Both the position numbers and the translations under genes were made by a program. A DNA stretch of 64,000 nt. It comes from Asparagopsis taxiformis. Taxonomy: Eukaryota > Rhodophyta > Florideophyceae > Bonnemaisoniales > Bonnemaisoniaceae. The notes beneath the pieces were generated by a model. It saw only the letters and a program-made list of their open reading frames with translations. It had not been told where the DNA came from and did no database searches. The stretch is taken from the NCBI GenBank assembly GCA_030407315.1, contig JALQPE010002373.1, positions 1 through 64,000 on the forward strand. Direction: 5' to 3'. Below are positions 42,077-52,376 of this stretch, piece by piece; the first letter of the stretch is position 1; each line of letters starts with the position of its first letter.

Positions 42077-45000
42077 GTCACGAGCCACCCACATCGCCTG
42101 AACCCTTACGTAAAAGGGGGACGACCGACGTCGATGATTGGTCCTCCGCAGGCTCACCGACGAACGAGAGTTACGTAAAGCTCACGGCCGCGAAGGCCAA
42201 CTCGAGTCACACGACACCCGACGTGGGGGAAGAAACGAAGTCCGACGGGACGAACGAACCTCACACGAAGAGGAAGCCTCGCAGACGAGCGAGACGCGCT
42301 ACCCGGAAGCACGACGCTTCCGAGCGCGAGAAAGCCAAACACGCGGCTTATACGAAGCGTGTCGACGCAAAAGAAGCCATACGGGCTCACACGACGAAGC
42401 GACGAACCGCTAACGAAGACGTAGACCGCGCGCCGGTCAGGACCGAACCGTTGGTCCTCGACGGGCATACGTGCCTACTTGCGTCGAAGCATTATATCGT
42501 GTCCGGAACGATCGGACTAGACCTCAACGTGATGAGGGCGATTACCATCGCGATGGATACGTGCAGCGGCTACAACTTGATACGAACAAGTTTACTACCC
42601 TACGACTGGGTCGACCGCTGTCTACGTGACGAAGAGCTGCCGAAGCTCGGAGACGCCAACGGGCGACGTTTGCCTATCGAAGGCGCCATCCTGCTTCGTG
42701 TCAGGTTGGGGAACTCGCTGTTCCGCGTAAAATTCTTCGTAGCCAACACGCTGGCTGTTCCCGTTATAATGGGTACGTCGTTCATGTCGAAGCATGTCGA
42801 TGCTATACGCTGTCGAGCGCAGACAATCGACCTCCATCGGGGGGATACGATACCCATTATCGCGGAGGGCGATACGACGACTCCGTACGAGGAGGGGGAA
42901 GAGACGAATCCAAACGTGGAACACCCGAGACGCCGCGAGCGTAACGCGGCCTCGAATAGGCCGAGCCGAACGTTCTCGGTTCGCCTGACGAAGTACACGC
43001 GTGTACCGGCGATGTCGCAACGGACCGTCAACGTGACGACGGATGCGACCGGACTCGTGTTCCTCGAACCGAAAGCGTCGGTGCAATTCCGGCATGGGCT
43101 GCGCATAGCCAACGGAGTGGTCGACGTAGGACCGAGAGAGACGTTCTCTATTATCGTGTCGAACTTCACGAAGAAGGACCGCGAATTGCCGAAAGGCGCG
43201 ACGATTGCGTACGCGGTACGCTCCCCGTTGGGAATCGTCCCACTCAAGCGTGAGGGCGGCGAAGCCCTCGCGAAGGTTTTGAACCTACCGCTAGTCGACG
43301 CGACGACGCGGACAACTACGAACGGGTTGGGCGACGAAACGCCAGACCCGTTGGTCAACGAAAAGGGGAACGACCCCGCCACGGATTGGCAGTCGACAAT
43401 CGATTTGTCGCACCTCGACGACGAGGATTTACGAAAGCGCATCAACGAGATGCTAGCTACACATTCGTCAATGTGGACGAGCGGACGCCTCGGCGAAATC
43501 AATGCTACGGAGCATCGAATCGAACTCGAACCGGGCACGCGGCCCATACGTTCAATGCCCTATCGTCAGGGTCCGGCTCTACGTACGATAGCCGAGGAGC
43601 AGATCACGAAGATGCTCAACGAAGGGGTTATCGAACCCGCGTCCAGCGAATGGGCGTCACCAATCGTGTTGGTGCCGAAGAAGGACGGATCCTTACGTTT
43701 CTGTGTCGACTACAGACGTTTGAACGCGAAAACGATCGCTGATTCGTACCCGCTTCCTCGTATGGAAGACTGCCTCGATTCGTTGGGCGACGCCGCCATC
43801 TTCACGACACTCGATTGTAACGCCGGTTACTGGCAAGTGCCCGTCTCCGCCGAGGACCGTGATAAGACAACGTTTACGTCTTTCATGGGAACGTATCGCT
43901 ACGTGCGAATGCCATTCGGGCTACGAAATGCCCCCGCTACGTTTCAGCGGACGTTGGACATCATCCTCTCCGGAGTACGTTGGCAATCGTGCCTGGTCTA
44001 CTTAGACGACGTAATCGTCTTTTCGAAAGACCTCGAGTCTCACCTGGGTCACGTTGACCAGGTGCTTTCCCTGCTACGCGCAGCGGGAGTAACGTTAAAG
44101 CTCACGAAGTGCTCGTTCTTTCAACCACGAGTTGACTACCTGGGGCACGTGATTACCCCAGGGAAGCTGCACGTCGCAGCACGGAACAAGGAAGCCTTTC
44201 GTACGGCTACGTTCCCACGCGACAAGACGCAATGTCGATCGTTTTTGGGCGCGGCCAACGTTTACCGCCGTTTCGTAAAGGCGTATGCCGAGATCGCTCG
44301 GCCACTCAACACGATGTTGAAGAAGGACGCTTCCCCCGATTGGACGAATCCAACTAACGCGCAAACGAATGCGTTCGAAACGTTGAAGACAATACTGGTG
44401 TCGCCACCAGTATTGCACCTTCCGAAGGCGGGACGTCCGTTCATGATCGATACCGACGCGTCGGCGTATCAGCTGGGAGCTACGTTGCTCCAGCAGCAGA
44501 ACGAGGACAAGCCCAACGAATGGGTGCCGATTGGGTACTGGTCGAAGACCCTCAACGAAACCGAACGCGGTTACTCGGCAACGGAGCGCGAGTGTTACTC
44601 CGTCGTCTGGGCGATAACGTCGCTCCGACCCTACGTAGAGGGTCAGCGATTTACCGTACGTACGGATCACGAAGCCTTACGTTGGCTGATGACGTTAACG
44701 GACGCGTCCGGACGACTACTACGATGGAGGCTACGCGTTGCCGAATTCGATTTCGAAGTTACGTACAGGCCTGGGCGCGTGCACCAGGTACCTGACGCTT
44801 TATCACGTGTGATATCTACGTATGACGACGGTCGACCCGTCGACGATGACGTACCATCGTACGGGGACGCGGTCCTCGTGACGACTCGCAGTCGGCGACA
44901 ACCCACACGAAATGGGCAAGGACGAACGACGTCCGTACGTAAAAAGGCAACGAATGCCAGGGGTCACGACGACCCGTCGAACGAGACTCGTGATGAACGA

Positions 45001-46473
45001 ACATCGGCCACGACGGCTGGCCACGATGGCTTCGAGTTCAACCGCGACGCGACGCTCGATGACGTTCTCGACGAGGAACCGGATTTCCTCGACGAACAGC
45101 GCGCTGCCGAAGACGATTCGGCACGCGTGCCACCAGCTGACGTTCAGCTTCCCATTACGAGGGACGAGCTTATCGAAGCTCAACGCGAGGACGCGTTCTG
45201 TCAAACGATACTGACACGACAGTCCGAGACGCAGGACGCTGCATTCTTCGAAGGCCACGATGGCCTACTCCGACGCCGGAACCCTCACGATGAGGAACGT
45301 ACACAAATCGTTGTGCCGGCTTCGTTACGGCCGCGGCTGCTGGAGTTAACGCACCACCACGTCCTCGCTGGACATCCCGGGCAAACGCGTATGTACTATA
45401 CCCTACGGAGGACGTACTACTGGCCCGCGATGGCCGCCGACATCCACGCAACGGTACGAAACTGCGTTGGATGTGCGAAGAACCGCGTGAAGCTTCGCAA
45501 ACGGACGAACCCGTTACGTTTATTTCCGGCTACGGAGCCGCTGCGAGACCTATGTATCGACATACTAGGTCCGCTTACGAAGACCACGCGTGGTAACCGA
45601 TTTATCCTCGTGATAACGGACCGCTTCACGAAGCTGACTAGAGTCGTACCTCTACGAAATATCGATTCCGCCAACGTGGCGAGCGCGTTCGTCAACGCGT
45701 GGGTCTTCTCGTATGGACCCCCACGGACGCTCATAAGCGACAACGGAAAGCAGTTCGCTGCTAAGTTTTTCCAGCGCGTCTGCAACGAAATCGGCGTGAC
45801 GAACGTCTTTACGTCGACGTACCACCCCCAAACGAACGGGCAGGTGGAGCGCTACAACAGGACGATCCTGGCGATGCTGCGCAATTACGTGAACGAAAAC
45901 CAGAACGACTGGGATCGATACGCATCGGCGTTAACGTTTGCGTACAACACGCATGTGCATTCGAGCACGGGCACGACGCCCTTCGATTTGATTCTCACGA
46001 ATCCACCGCCACCGTTGGCGCTACACACGTCGGTAACGAACCGCGAACTACCCGACGGGGGAGGGCGAGCCACTTACGTTCGTGAGCTCGCCACAACGAT
46101 GGATAACGCGTATCGAACGCTGAAGGCCGCGCAGGCACGTTATAAACGAAATTTCGACAAGCGAGTCCGTGTCTCGAATCGAAACATCCGCGCGGGAGAA
46201 TACGTATTCATCGACCCGACGGACGGGACCACGAAGGGCACGAAGCTCGGCAACCACGCGTTGGGACCGTTCCGCGTACTACGTAACGACGTACGAACGT
46301 TCGTCATCCAACGAGGAGACGTAGTTGAACGTGTCAACTCGGACCGCGTTGCGTACGCGCCAACGCCGGCGAACGCGCCCCCGCCGGAGCCATACGATGC
46401 CACCGAGGCAGACCTCGACAAGAACCGCGACGGTCCGGCGTATGTAGTAGACGACCTACTAACCATCGCGTAA
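42016..46473 (+). CDS. Pol polyprotein (protease, RT, RNase H, integrase)
   Basis: Open frame of 1485 codons, translated from about 42061 by -1 frameshifting from gag. Protease: DTCSG near residue 181 (numbering from 42016), where DTG or DSG is usual, so the third residue is a Cys. Reverse transcriptase: FCVDYRRLN near 562 and the catalytic YLDD near 661. RNase H: IDTDAS near 809 and DHEALRW near 884. Integrase: HHCC zinc domain (HHHVLAGHPG ... CVGCAKN, about 1112-1155), catalytic Asp in CIDILG (about 1180), Asp in ISDNGKQF (about 1240) and Glu in NGQVERYN (about 1275). The frame stops at 46471-46473 in the middle of a chromodomain that continues in another frame. Confidence 0.93.
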   Translation: MGSRRRRVERPRAGKRPGDVGHEPPTSPEPLRKRGTTDVDDWSSAGSPTNESYVKLTAAKANSSHTTPDVGEETKSDGTNEPHTKRKPRRRARRATRKHDASEREKAKHAAYTKRVDAKEAIRAHTTKRRTANEDVDRAPVRTEPLVLDGHTCLLASKHYIVSGTIGLDLNVMRAITIAMDTCSGYNLIRTSLLPYDWVDRCLRDEELPKLGDANGRRLPIEGAILLRVRLGNSLFRVKFFVANTLAVPVIMGTSFMSKHVDAIRCRAQTIDLHRGDTIPIIAEGDTTTPYEEGEETNPNVEHPRRRERNAASNRPSRTFSVRLTKYTRVPAMSQRTVNVTTDATGLVFLEPKASVQFRHGLRIANGVVDVGPRETFSIIVSNFTKKDRELPKGATIAYAVRSPLGIVPLKREGGEALAKVLNLPLVDATTRTTTNGLGDETPDPLVNEKGNDPATDWQSTIDLSHLDDEDLRKRINEMLATHSSMWTSGRLGEINATEHRIELEPGTRPIRSMPYRQGPALRTIAEEQITKMLNEGVIEPASSEWASPIVLVPKKDGSLRFCVDYRRLNAKTIADSYPLPRMEDCLDSLGDAAIFTTLDCNAGYWQVPVSAEDRDKTTFTSFMGTYRYVRMPFGLRNAPATFQRTLDIILSGVRWQSCLVYLDDVIVFSKDLESHLGHVDQVLSLLRAAGVTLKLTKCSFFQPRVDYLGHVITPGKLHVAARNKEAFRTATFPRDKTQCRSFLGAANVYRRFVKAYAEIARPLNTMLKKDASPDWTNPTNAQTNAFETLKTILVSPPVLHLPKAGRPFMIDTDASAYQLGATLLQQQNEDKPNEWVPIGYWSKTLNETERGYSATERECYSVVWAITSLRPYVEGQRFTVRTDHEALRWLMTLTDASGRLLRWRLRVAEFDFEVTYRPGRVHQVPDALSRVISTYDDGRPVDDDVPSYGDAVLVTTRSRRQPTRNGQGRTTSVRKKATNARGHDDPSNETRDERTSATTAGHDGFEFNRDATLDDVLDEEPDFLDEQRAAEDDSARVPPADVQLPITRDELIEAQREDAFCQTILTRQSETQDAAFFEGHDGLLRRRNPHDEERTQIVVPASLRPRLLELTHHHVLAGHPGQTRMYYTLRRTYYWPAMAADIHATVRNCVGCAKNRVKLRKRTNPLRLFPATEPLRDLCIDILGPLTKTTRGNRFILVITDRFTKLTRVVPLRNIDSANVASAFVNAWVFSYGPPRTLISDNGKQFAAKFFQRVCNEIGVTNVFTSTYHPQTNGQVERYNRTILAMLRNYVNENQNDWDRYASALTFAYNTHVHSSTGTTPFDLILTNPPPPLALHTSVTNRELPDGGGRATYVRELATTMDNAYRTLKAAQARYKRNFDKRVRVSNRNIRAGEYVFIDPTDGTTKGTKLGNHALGPFRVLRNDVRTFVIQRGDVVERVNSDRVAYAPTPANAPPPEPYDATEADLDKNRDGPAYVVDDLLTIA
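42055..42100 (+). promoter_or_regulatory. Programmed -1 ribosomal frameshift site between gag and pol
   Basis: The heptamer GGGAAAC (42055-42061) is in the exact phase needed (G GGA AAC with GGA and AAC as gag codons). Slippage by -1 places ribosomes in the pol frame, which has no start codon of its own near the overlap. Three bases later a perfect 10-bp stem follows: CAGGCGATGT (42065-42074) pairs with ACATCGCCTG (42091-42100) around a 16-base loop containing the end of the gag stop codon. Confidence 0.8.
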
Positions 46474-46604
46474 ACGATGACGGCACCCTAGACTTCCTCG
46501 TGAAGTGGGTCGGGTATCGTAACCCTACGTGGGAGCCCCGCCGGAACGTATCTGAAGAGAGCGTCTCTCGATACTTCGCACGCGTGCGACGAGCAACAAC
46601 GTGA
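46447..46604 (+). pseudogene. Chromodomain of the integrase, out of frame by one base
   Basis: Pol ends with a YVVDDLL segment that matches a chromodomain start. The rest (DFLVKWVGYRNPTWEP and a helix) lies in the -1 frame from about 46461 to a TGA at 46602-46604. A one-base loss in the CTAACC stretch near 46459-46463 would explain it. There is no slippery heptamer here, so programmed shifting is unlikely. Chromodomains steer integration to marked chromatin. Confidence 0.8.
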
Positions 46605-47844
46605 AAGGCCACGACGGCCCCCGAAAACGCACACGAGCGTCGGGTTAAGCGCACGCGTGCGCGACGTTGCACGATGCAACAAACGAAGGCGACGAGCCGC
46701 ACGAACGAGAAGCGAAGGCACAACGAGTGGCCGGGACGTCCACCCTTGCGTTGGGGGGGCGCGATGCGTGCTAGAGCCGTCGCTCTTTTCGTTTTCGACA
46801 CCATACGTTGGTGGAGGCACGAGCGCCAACGAAAGATTGGACGACGAGTCCACGCGCGGACGATTCACACGATGTGAAGAGCCACGACTGGCTCGACAGT
46901 GTTGACCGTCCCACGGGCAAAGGTGACGACACCACGGGCCACGGACGGACAACACGTCAGATTTTTCGCGCGAAAAATTATACGTGGGCCAGCGGGCCAT
47001 GGACGCACGGTACGAAAAATCGGGCCGATTACAGTGCGCTAATCCGGCCAAATCTCGGGACACGCGTGCCCCGAAAATTTCGTAATTTCGGCATGTCACG
47101 TGAGCCATCGTACGTCCCCGTGGACAACCGCTGACAACGAGTCGCATCGACCAACGAGGTCAACGCCAAACAGCTCGCGAGCTAACGGCAACGTGACGCC
47201 GGAAGGCGGAGAAACGACGTAGGACGGACGCGTCCCCAACGAAGATGGCAACGGCCTCATTACGAAACTCCCCGCACGAAGCGGAACGAAGCTATACGTT
47301 AGCCGACGAATTAGACCAACGGGTCTCAGCGCACGAAGCGCGCGAGTAAAGCGTGCGAACGACGAGCCAACGAGGCCGCGACGACGGACGGCGAACCGTA
47401 TCGCCATCGTGAGGCACGACGCCGAACGCGGTAGCCACGTACGGCAACCACGGAACGACACAACGGTGTCCTGCCACGCGGGCATAACGAACGACGCGCG
47501 GAAGCGAAAAGCCCGCCGGCCAGTCGAACGCACGTAACGAAACACGAATACGCAACGGCGTCCAAGCGGTAGCCAACGTAAACGGCACAGCTGAAGGCAA
47601 CGTCTGCCGACGAACTTGGCTCACGAGGCAGCCTCAAACGCCCGCGGGCATGCGAAACGACCCCGTCAATCGCGTCCCCGTCGGGTTCGCAAGGCGAATA
47701 AACGAAATTACGCAACGGCGTAGAGGGCGAGCATTACGTATGCCCAGGTGCACGTCACACCACATAACGAATGAGCTAACGAAACGCTCCTCGGACGCCG
47801 CAGCGAACGACGCTACCACGCGAAGTGGACTAGCGCAACGATTG
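46605..47844 (+). other. Non-coding internal region of the gypsy element
   Basis: Between pol and the tandem duplication. CpG-rich, with open stretches on the minus strand that are short and overlapping and look like composition effects. No gene called. Confidence 0.4.
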
Positions 47845-48535
47845 CGCCACCGGCTAACGTGAAGCCGCGGGAACGCGAAGCGCGACGGCGCTAATAACGT
47901 TAACGGCTATACGAAAAGCCAAGCCCGCCGGCAAAAACGTTGTCTAGGGAACCACGACGCACTGCCGCGTACACGCAACGGCGTGAAACGTCAAGCCAAC
48001 TCACGCGCGAGTCGGCCTGACGCTTAGCGAATTTTTCGTCCAGCTCACCGGAGCGAATTAAATTGGCACCGACGTGCTACGTGCCAGAGAGCTCGAATGC
48101 TCAACGGAATTCGACACCCGACGGGGTTATCCGCACGAGGGACGACGGCGGAAACGAATTCCGAGATAGTTACAAAATGATAACGCCACTGGCCAACGTG
48201 AAGCCGCGGCAACGCGAAGCGCGACGGCGCTAATGACGTCAACGGCTATACGAAAAGCCAAGCCCGCCGGCCACCACGTCGTCAACGAAACCGCAACGTA
48301 CTGCGACGAATTACTGCGTACACGCCACGGCGTAGAACGTCAAACCGACTCACGTGCGCGTCGGTCTGACGTTCGACGAATTTTCCGCCAAGCTCATCGG
48401 AGCAAAATTAAAATTGGCACCGATGTGCTACGCGCTAAGGAGCTCGAATGCTCAACGAAATTCGACACCCGACGGGGTTATCCGAACGAGAAACGACGGC
48501 GGAAACGATTTTCGAGTTAGTTACTAAATGATACG
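47845..48535. repeat. 339-bp tandem duplication inside the gypsy element
   Basis: Two adjacent copies (start at CGCCAC, 47845 and 48184) share GAAGCCGCGG, AAGCCAAGCCCGCCGG and ATTCGACACCCGACGG blocks, diverged by substitutions and small indels, including an insertion near 48290. Non-coding. Confidence 0.8.
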
Positions 48536-48892
48536 CACGCCAACGGGCTCTATGATCGAGGTTAACGTACCACTCGCAGTGAAAAGCCGCCGCTACGCGC
48601 CGCCGCTTTGCCGAATAATTGCGTGTGTTACGAACCTGCCAACGGGCACGCGCCGCCGCGAACTCGAAGCACGGGCTACGTAAGCCATACGACACCCGAC
48701 GGGGTAGACGCCACAACAAAAAAATTGTGGGGAGGGGCTTAACGCTAAACCCCTCCTCTTCTGCAGACGACCTGCCAAACGCAAATTACGAAGCTCAACG
48801 GAGCCATGCGATTACGCAAAGAAACAAGACGAAGTTTACGAGGCAATACGATGCTAGAGCCGACGTGGCCTACGAACTAACCTAGGAACGAC

Positions 48893-51199
48893 CTAGTAGC
48901 GACGAGAACGCTTGCCCGCAGGGTCATACGGACCAGGGCCTTCGCCGCGGCTATCGTGGCTGCGGCTGCGACTGGGCTGAACGAAGCCCGGCGCGTACGG
49001 ATCGACGGTCTGCGTGACCACGGGGGCTCGCTCGCGACGAGACGCGGGATCCCTAGCGTAAGGATCCGCAGTCCCGTGACTGCGCGTATCCGAAGGGCGC
49101 GCCGGAGCGGGGTCGCGTGGCAGGTACGCCGCTGCGTGACCATACCCGACGGGGTCGCCGAAGCCGCCGCCACTCGCGTAACCGTACGGTTCATTACGAA
49201 CGCCAACGGGCGGCGCGTAACTACGAGTCGCCGCGGCGAGACGCTCCGAAATCGCGCGTTCCGTTGCCAAGCGGGCAGTCAGGTCCAACGTCTGGGCCCT
49301 GAACTCTTCGGCTGCGCGAGCCACGGACGAGATGAGGGAACGAATAACCCAGCCGTCCGCACGAGGCGGGGCGGACATCGACGTACCGAGAAGCCGACGG
49401 GCATCCTCATCGGAGACGCGGTCGTCCAGGCTCACGAAGCGTGGCGCGCGTTCGGCCGGCGTGGCCACATTCGGACGAACGACCTGGGCAACGTTGCCCC
49501 CTTCCGTAGCCTCGCGTGGCACGACCTCTCGAGGATCCGGCGCACGCGGCGCTTCGTTTTGATGGCCACGACGGCCAGAACGTGTCCCTCGGGGGCGCTC
49601 GTTGCCCCCGAGGCCGCCGAAATAACCGGCACGATTGCCACGACGGCGTTCGGAACGGGAAGCGACCCGCGGCACGTAAGCCCCATCGCTACGAACGGAG
49701 ACGAACTCCTGGTTATCGCCGCTTGCGTAATCGGGACGTATAACCCGATACTCCGGCCCCAACGCAAGGGCGCCGCGAACCTCAGCCAACGCGCTGGTGA
49801 CGGAGACAAACGTGTCGGAACCGTCAACCGGGATTGCACGAAGCATCTCGTAATCGGCCAGGAAGTCCAACGTGGACTCCGGCAGTAGGCACGCGCGCCC
49901 GAACACACGACGTTCCACGAATAGCGAGCACGCGAGCATCGCTGCGTGTTCGATGTCCACGGCCATAAGGAAACGTTCCTTCACGGGGGCAGGCGCGTCC
50001 TTCACGGCATCGGTGAAATAATGTACCACGCGTGGTAATAACGTGGACGACCCACGGGGGTACGGAAACTCCTCGACTACTTCCGGCAACGGCGGGAAGT
50101 AGAGCTCGCTCGGGACGACCCACGGAGCTGACGCGTGCGACACACGATAGTCGTCCGCGTTCACGTGGCGGAGAGCGAAGTGGTCATCGTACGACACGAC
50201 GCTTTTGGAGATGACGCTCAACGAAAGAGCAGTCTTCCATTCGGCACGTTGCCTTTCGGAAAGTGTCCGCGGACATACGAATACGGACGCCACCGAGATG
50301 AACGGCGGTTCCTCGGGCGTCCCCTTCCATAAGTATGCGTCCATACGGTCGACGTAGATCGCGTCGTTGACGTCACGCAACCACGAGCGGTCGCAACGTA
50401 TCGACGCCGGGATCTGGTAACGTTCCGATCCCGGCGGCCCGTTGGCGAAACGACGCCCGGCTGCTCGCCCCCACGTATCTTCGGCGGAACGCATATAGTC
50501 GACGACCGCGCGGGCGTCCAGACGATCTCTGGCCAACGTGGCGAGATCGTCATCCGTGATACCCACGCGGGGCAACGCAGCCCACGCGTGGGTCAGGACG
50601 CCTACGTTTAGCGCCGCACCGCCACGTGAGGCGGTGCCGACCGTCCCAACGGGGTCACCACCCTCCGGCGAGGGGTCCTGGCGAGGAGAACGCGGCGAGC
50701 CATCACGACGAGGCACGCCCGTGCGGGCCGCCGCCACAGCACGACGCGAACGAGCGGCCGCTGCCATCGCGGCTACACCCGTCGACGGGGCCGCGGCATC
50801 CGGAATGACGGGTGACGAATTCCCCGAGTCGGACGCCGTTGCGTCATCATCACGTGGGGCGACGGCCCTAGCAGCCTCGGCAGGCGTCACGGAAGCCACC
50901 AGGCGAGACGGAGCCATGGGGCGAGACGAAGAGGCGACGGCCTGGGGAGCAACGGCTTCACCCGCCCTCACGGATGGGGCGGGCGCGACGGACGCTTCCG
51001 TCGCTGGCGGCGCACCGGCCCCGACGAGGGAGGGAGCGCCCTGCGAAGGGGTTCTCGCTCCACCTCCAGCAGAGCCGGCGGGCCGCGGGGTGTTGGCATC
51101 GGTACTGCGAGTCGTAACCATCGTGGTTACGCTGTACACGATAATTACGACGAGTGCAACGAGCACGACGACGAGAGCCACGCGGGCAAAACGGAACAA
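48893..51199 (-). CDS. Antisense open reading frame in the gypsy element
   Basis: A 768-codon minus-strand frame between pol and the 3' LTR. The first ATG in frame is at 51121 (MVTTRSTDAN). Upstream in-frame sequence starting from a TTG codes a hydrophobic segment (VALVVVLVALVVIIVYSV), so the true start is open. Layout: Pro/Ala/Ser-rich N-terminal third, a globular middle (about 205-480, with Trp/Tyr-rich motifs such as VVPSELYFPPLP), an Arg/Gly-rich linker, a coiled coil near 620-660, and a Tyr/Pro/Arg-rich tail. No family is recognised. Antisense accessory frames in this position are known in some plant Ty3/gypsy elements (general knowledge); similarity was not tested. Confidence 0.55.
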   Translation of the reverse strand: MFRFARVALVVVLVALVVIIVYSVTTMVTTRSTDANTPRPAGSAGGGARTPSQGAPSLVGAGAPPATEASVAPAPSVRAGEAVAPQAVASSSRPMAPSRLVASVTPAEAARAVAPRDDDATASDSGNSSPVIPDAAAPSTGVAAMAAAARSRRAVAAARTGVPRRDGSPRSPRQDPSPEGGDPVGTVGTASRGGAALNVGVLTHAWAALPRVGITDDDLATLARDRLDARAVVDYMRSAEDTWGRAAGRRFANGPPGSERYQIPASIRCDRSWLRDVNDAIYVDRMDAYLWKGTPEEPPFISVASVFVCPRTLSERQRAEWKTALSLSVISKSVVSYDDHFALRHVNADDYRVSHASAPWVVPSELYFPPLPEVVEEFPYPRGSSTLLPRVVHYFTDAVKDAPAPVKERFLMAVDIEHAAMLACSLFVERRVFGRACLLPESTLDFLADYEMLRAIPVDGSDTFVSVTSALAEVRGALALGPEYRVIRPDYASGDNQEFVSVRSDGAYVPRVASRSERRRGNRAGYFGGLGGNERPRGTRSGRRGHQNEAPRAPDPREVVPREATEGGNVAQVVRPNVATPAERAPRFVSLDDRVSDEDARRLLGTSMSAPPRADGWVIRSLISSVARAAEEFRAQTLDLTARLATERAISERLAAATRSYAPPVGVRNEPYGYASGGGFGDPVGYGHAAAYLPRDPAPARPSDTRSHGTADPYARDPASRRERAPVVTQTVDPYAPGFVQPSRSRSHDSRGEGPGPYDPAGKRSRRY

Positions 51200-51705
51200 G
51201 AGAACGAAAGGAACGGAGGTAGTAGTACCCAGCGGGGGAAGAGGATAAGGGAGAACGAAGAAGGCAACGGCCTGGATGACGATGGTGAGAGGAAGGGTGA
51301 GCGACGATCGCTATCACGTTAAGCCGCCGCTTAAATATCCTTCGGACGACCGTTGTCGACATGCCCGCTGGCAGATTCACGAAAAGGCCGCGGCCTGCGC
51401 TCGTATCGCGCTGAATTGAAGCACACCCGCGTGGTGGAATTGGACACTGCATCCGTTGCAGGAAAACGCCTAAGCGAGGCATTGACGTACGACGCCAACG
51501 GGCGGGCCGCGATGATTACGAAAGAGCCGGAGCGCACGCGCGCGCTCCGGCGCCGTGGCGATTCGATCAGCCAACCGGGCCATGTACGTTTCAACGAGAT
51601 TTTTCGGGACAACTGCCACGTCCGCAGTTGTACCCGAAAAGGCGCCACGGCCCCGTGTCTCAGGCGCGTCCTGACGGGCCTCGCGTGGCCGGGACGTCCA
51701 CGTGT
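51200..51705 (+). other. Region between the antisense frame and the 3' LTR
   Basis: Contains the presumed antisense promoter side and short Arg-rich stretches. No gene called. Confidence 0.3.
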
Positions 51706-51718
51706 GGGGGTGGGGCTG
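51706..51718 (+). promoter_or_regulatory. Polypurine tract
   Basis: GGGGGTGGGG immediately before the 3' LTR, in the position where plus-strand priming occurs. One T interrupts the purines and CTG separates the tract from the LTR. Confidence 0.65.
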
Positions 51719-52376
51719 TGTAGTATACGTGGCAATTCCGAAATTGCAAATATTTACGTTTTCCGCGGAATTCGAATTTCGCCGGATACGACCGGCGACA
51801 GCAATGAACGAACATTGCTGGCGCATGCGCGCGCGCAACCTGCACACGTGTGCAACGAACGTATTGGCAACGGCCAACGGACCAACGGGTCCCTACGTGT
51901 GACCCACAAGGTCCCTTCCCATTCGGGGACGTTACGAGCAGTGTTTACACTGTAAAGCGATGCCATCGTGGCCATATAGGTATTGGCATCGTGCCGGGAG
52001 GGAAAGGGGACAAGACAACGATCGAGCAACGGCTCTAGTCTACGACTGACTTCTACGTTTACGTTTACGTTTGGCCTAACGAGGCTTCGTCTCCGTCGAG
52101 CTGCGTACTCCCTACCCATCGCCGCACGTAAGGCTGATTGCGTGTAGTGCCTCCGGGCTTGGTCGAGAGCGCCTCCGGTGACGTACCACCTCGTGTGCTA
52201 ACGTAATCCTCGCGTGGATTGTTGCGTCGTGACGCTCGTGTCTACTCGCTAACCACTCTACCTTCTACCGTTCTAACAATACAGTCAAACACCAGCGGGT
52301 GGACTGCTCGTTTCGTTTCGTAAGGACAGCGTGTCCGTAGCTCGTACCAGCTATCTAGAACTAACGTTGTTCCACA
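51719..52376 (+). repeat. 3' LTR
   Basis: 658 bp, starts TGTAGTATACG and ends TTCCACA. It appears to differ from the 5' LTR by a single inserted G. Followed by the CATTG target duplication. Confidence 0.95.

Larger units (their letters stand above)
38910..52376 (+). mobile_element. Complete Ty3/gypsy retrotransposon, chromodomain type
   Basis: A 13,467-bp element with LTRs at 38910-39566 and 51719-52376, both starting TGTAG and ending CCACA. The target duplication CATTG lies at 38905-38909 and 52377-52381. LTRs appear identical apart from one base of length (GTTTGCC versus GTTTGGCC), so insertion is recent. Internal order: primer-binding region, gag, pol (protease, reverse transcriptase, RNase H, integrase), out-of-frame chromodomain, 2.3 kb of non-coding DNA with a 339-bp tandem duplication, an antisense frame, a purine tract and the 3' LTR. 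It is CpG-rich relative to its flanks. It interrupts a minus-strand host frame. Confidence 0.97.

Noticed and set aside
42600..43547. 315-codon minus-strand frame within pol
   Set aside because: Antisense to the protease-linker region, with CpG-driven lack of stops. Unlike 48893-51199, it overlaps a known coding region.
46455..46475. Programmed frameshift for the chromodomain
   Set aside because: No X XXY YYZ heptamer or clear downstream stem; a one-base loss is simpler.
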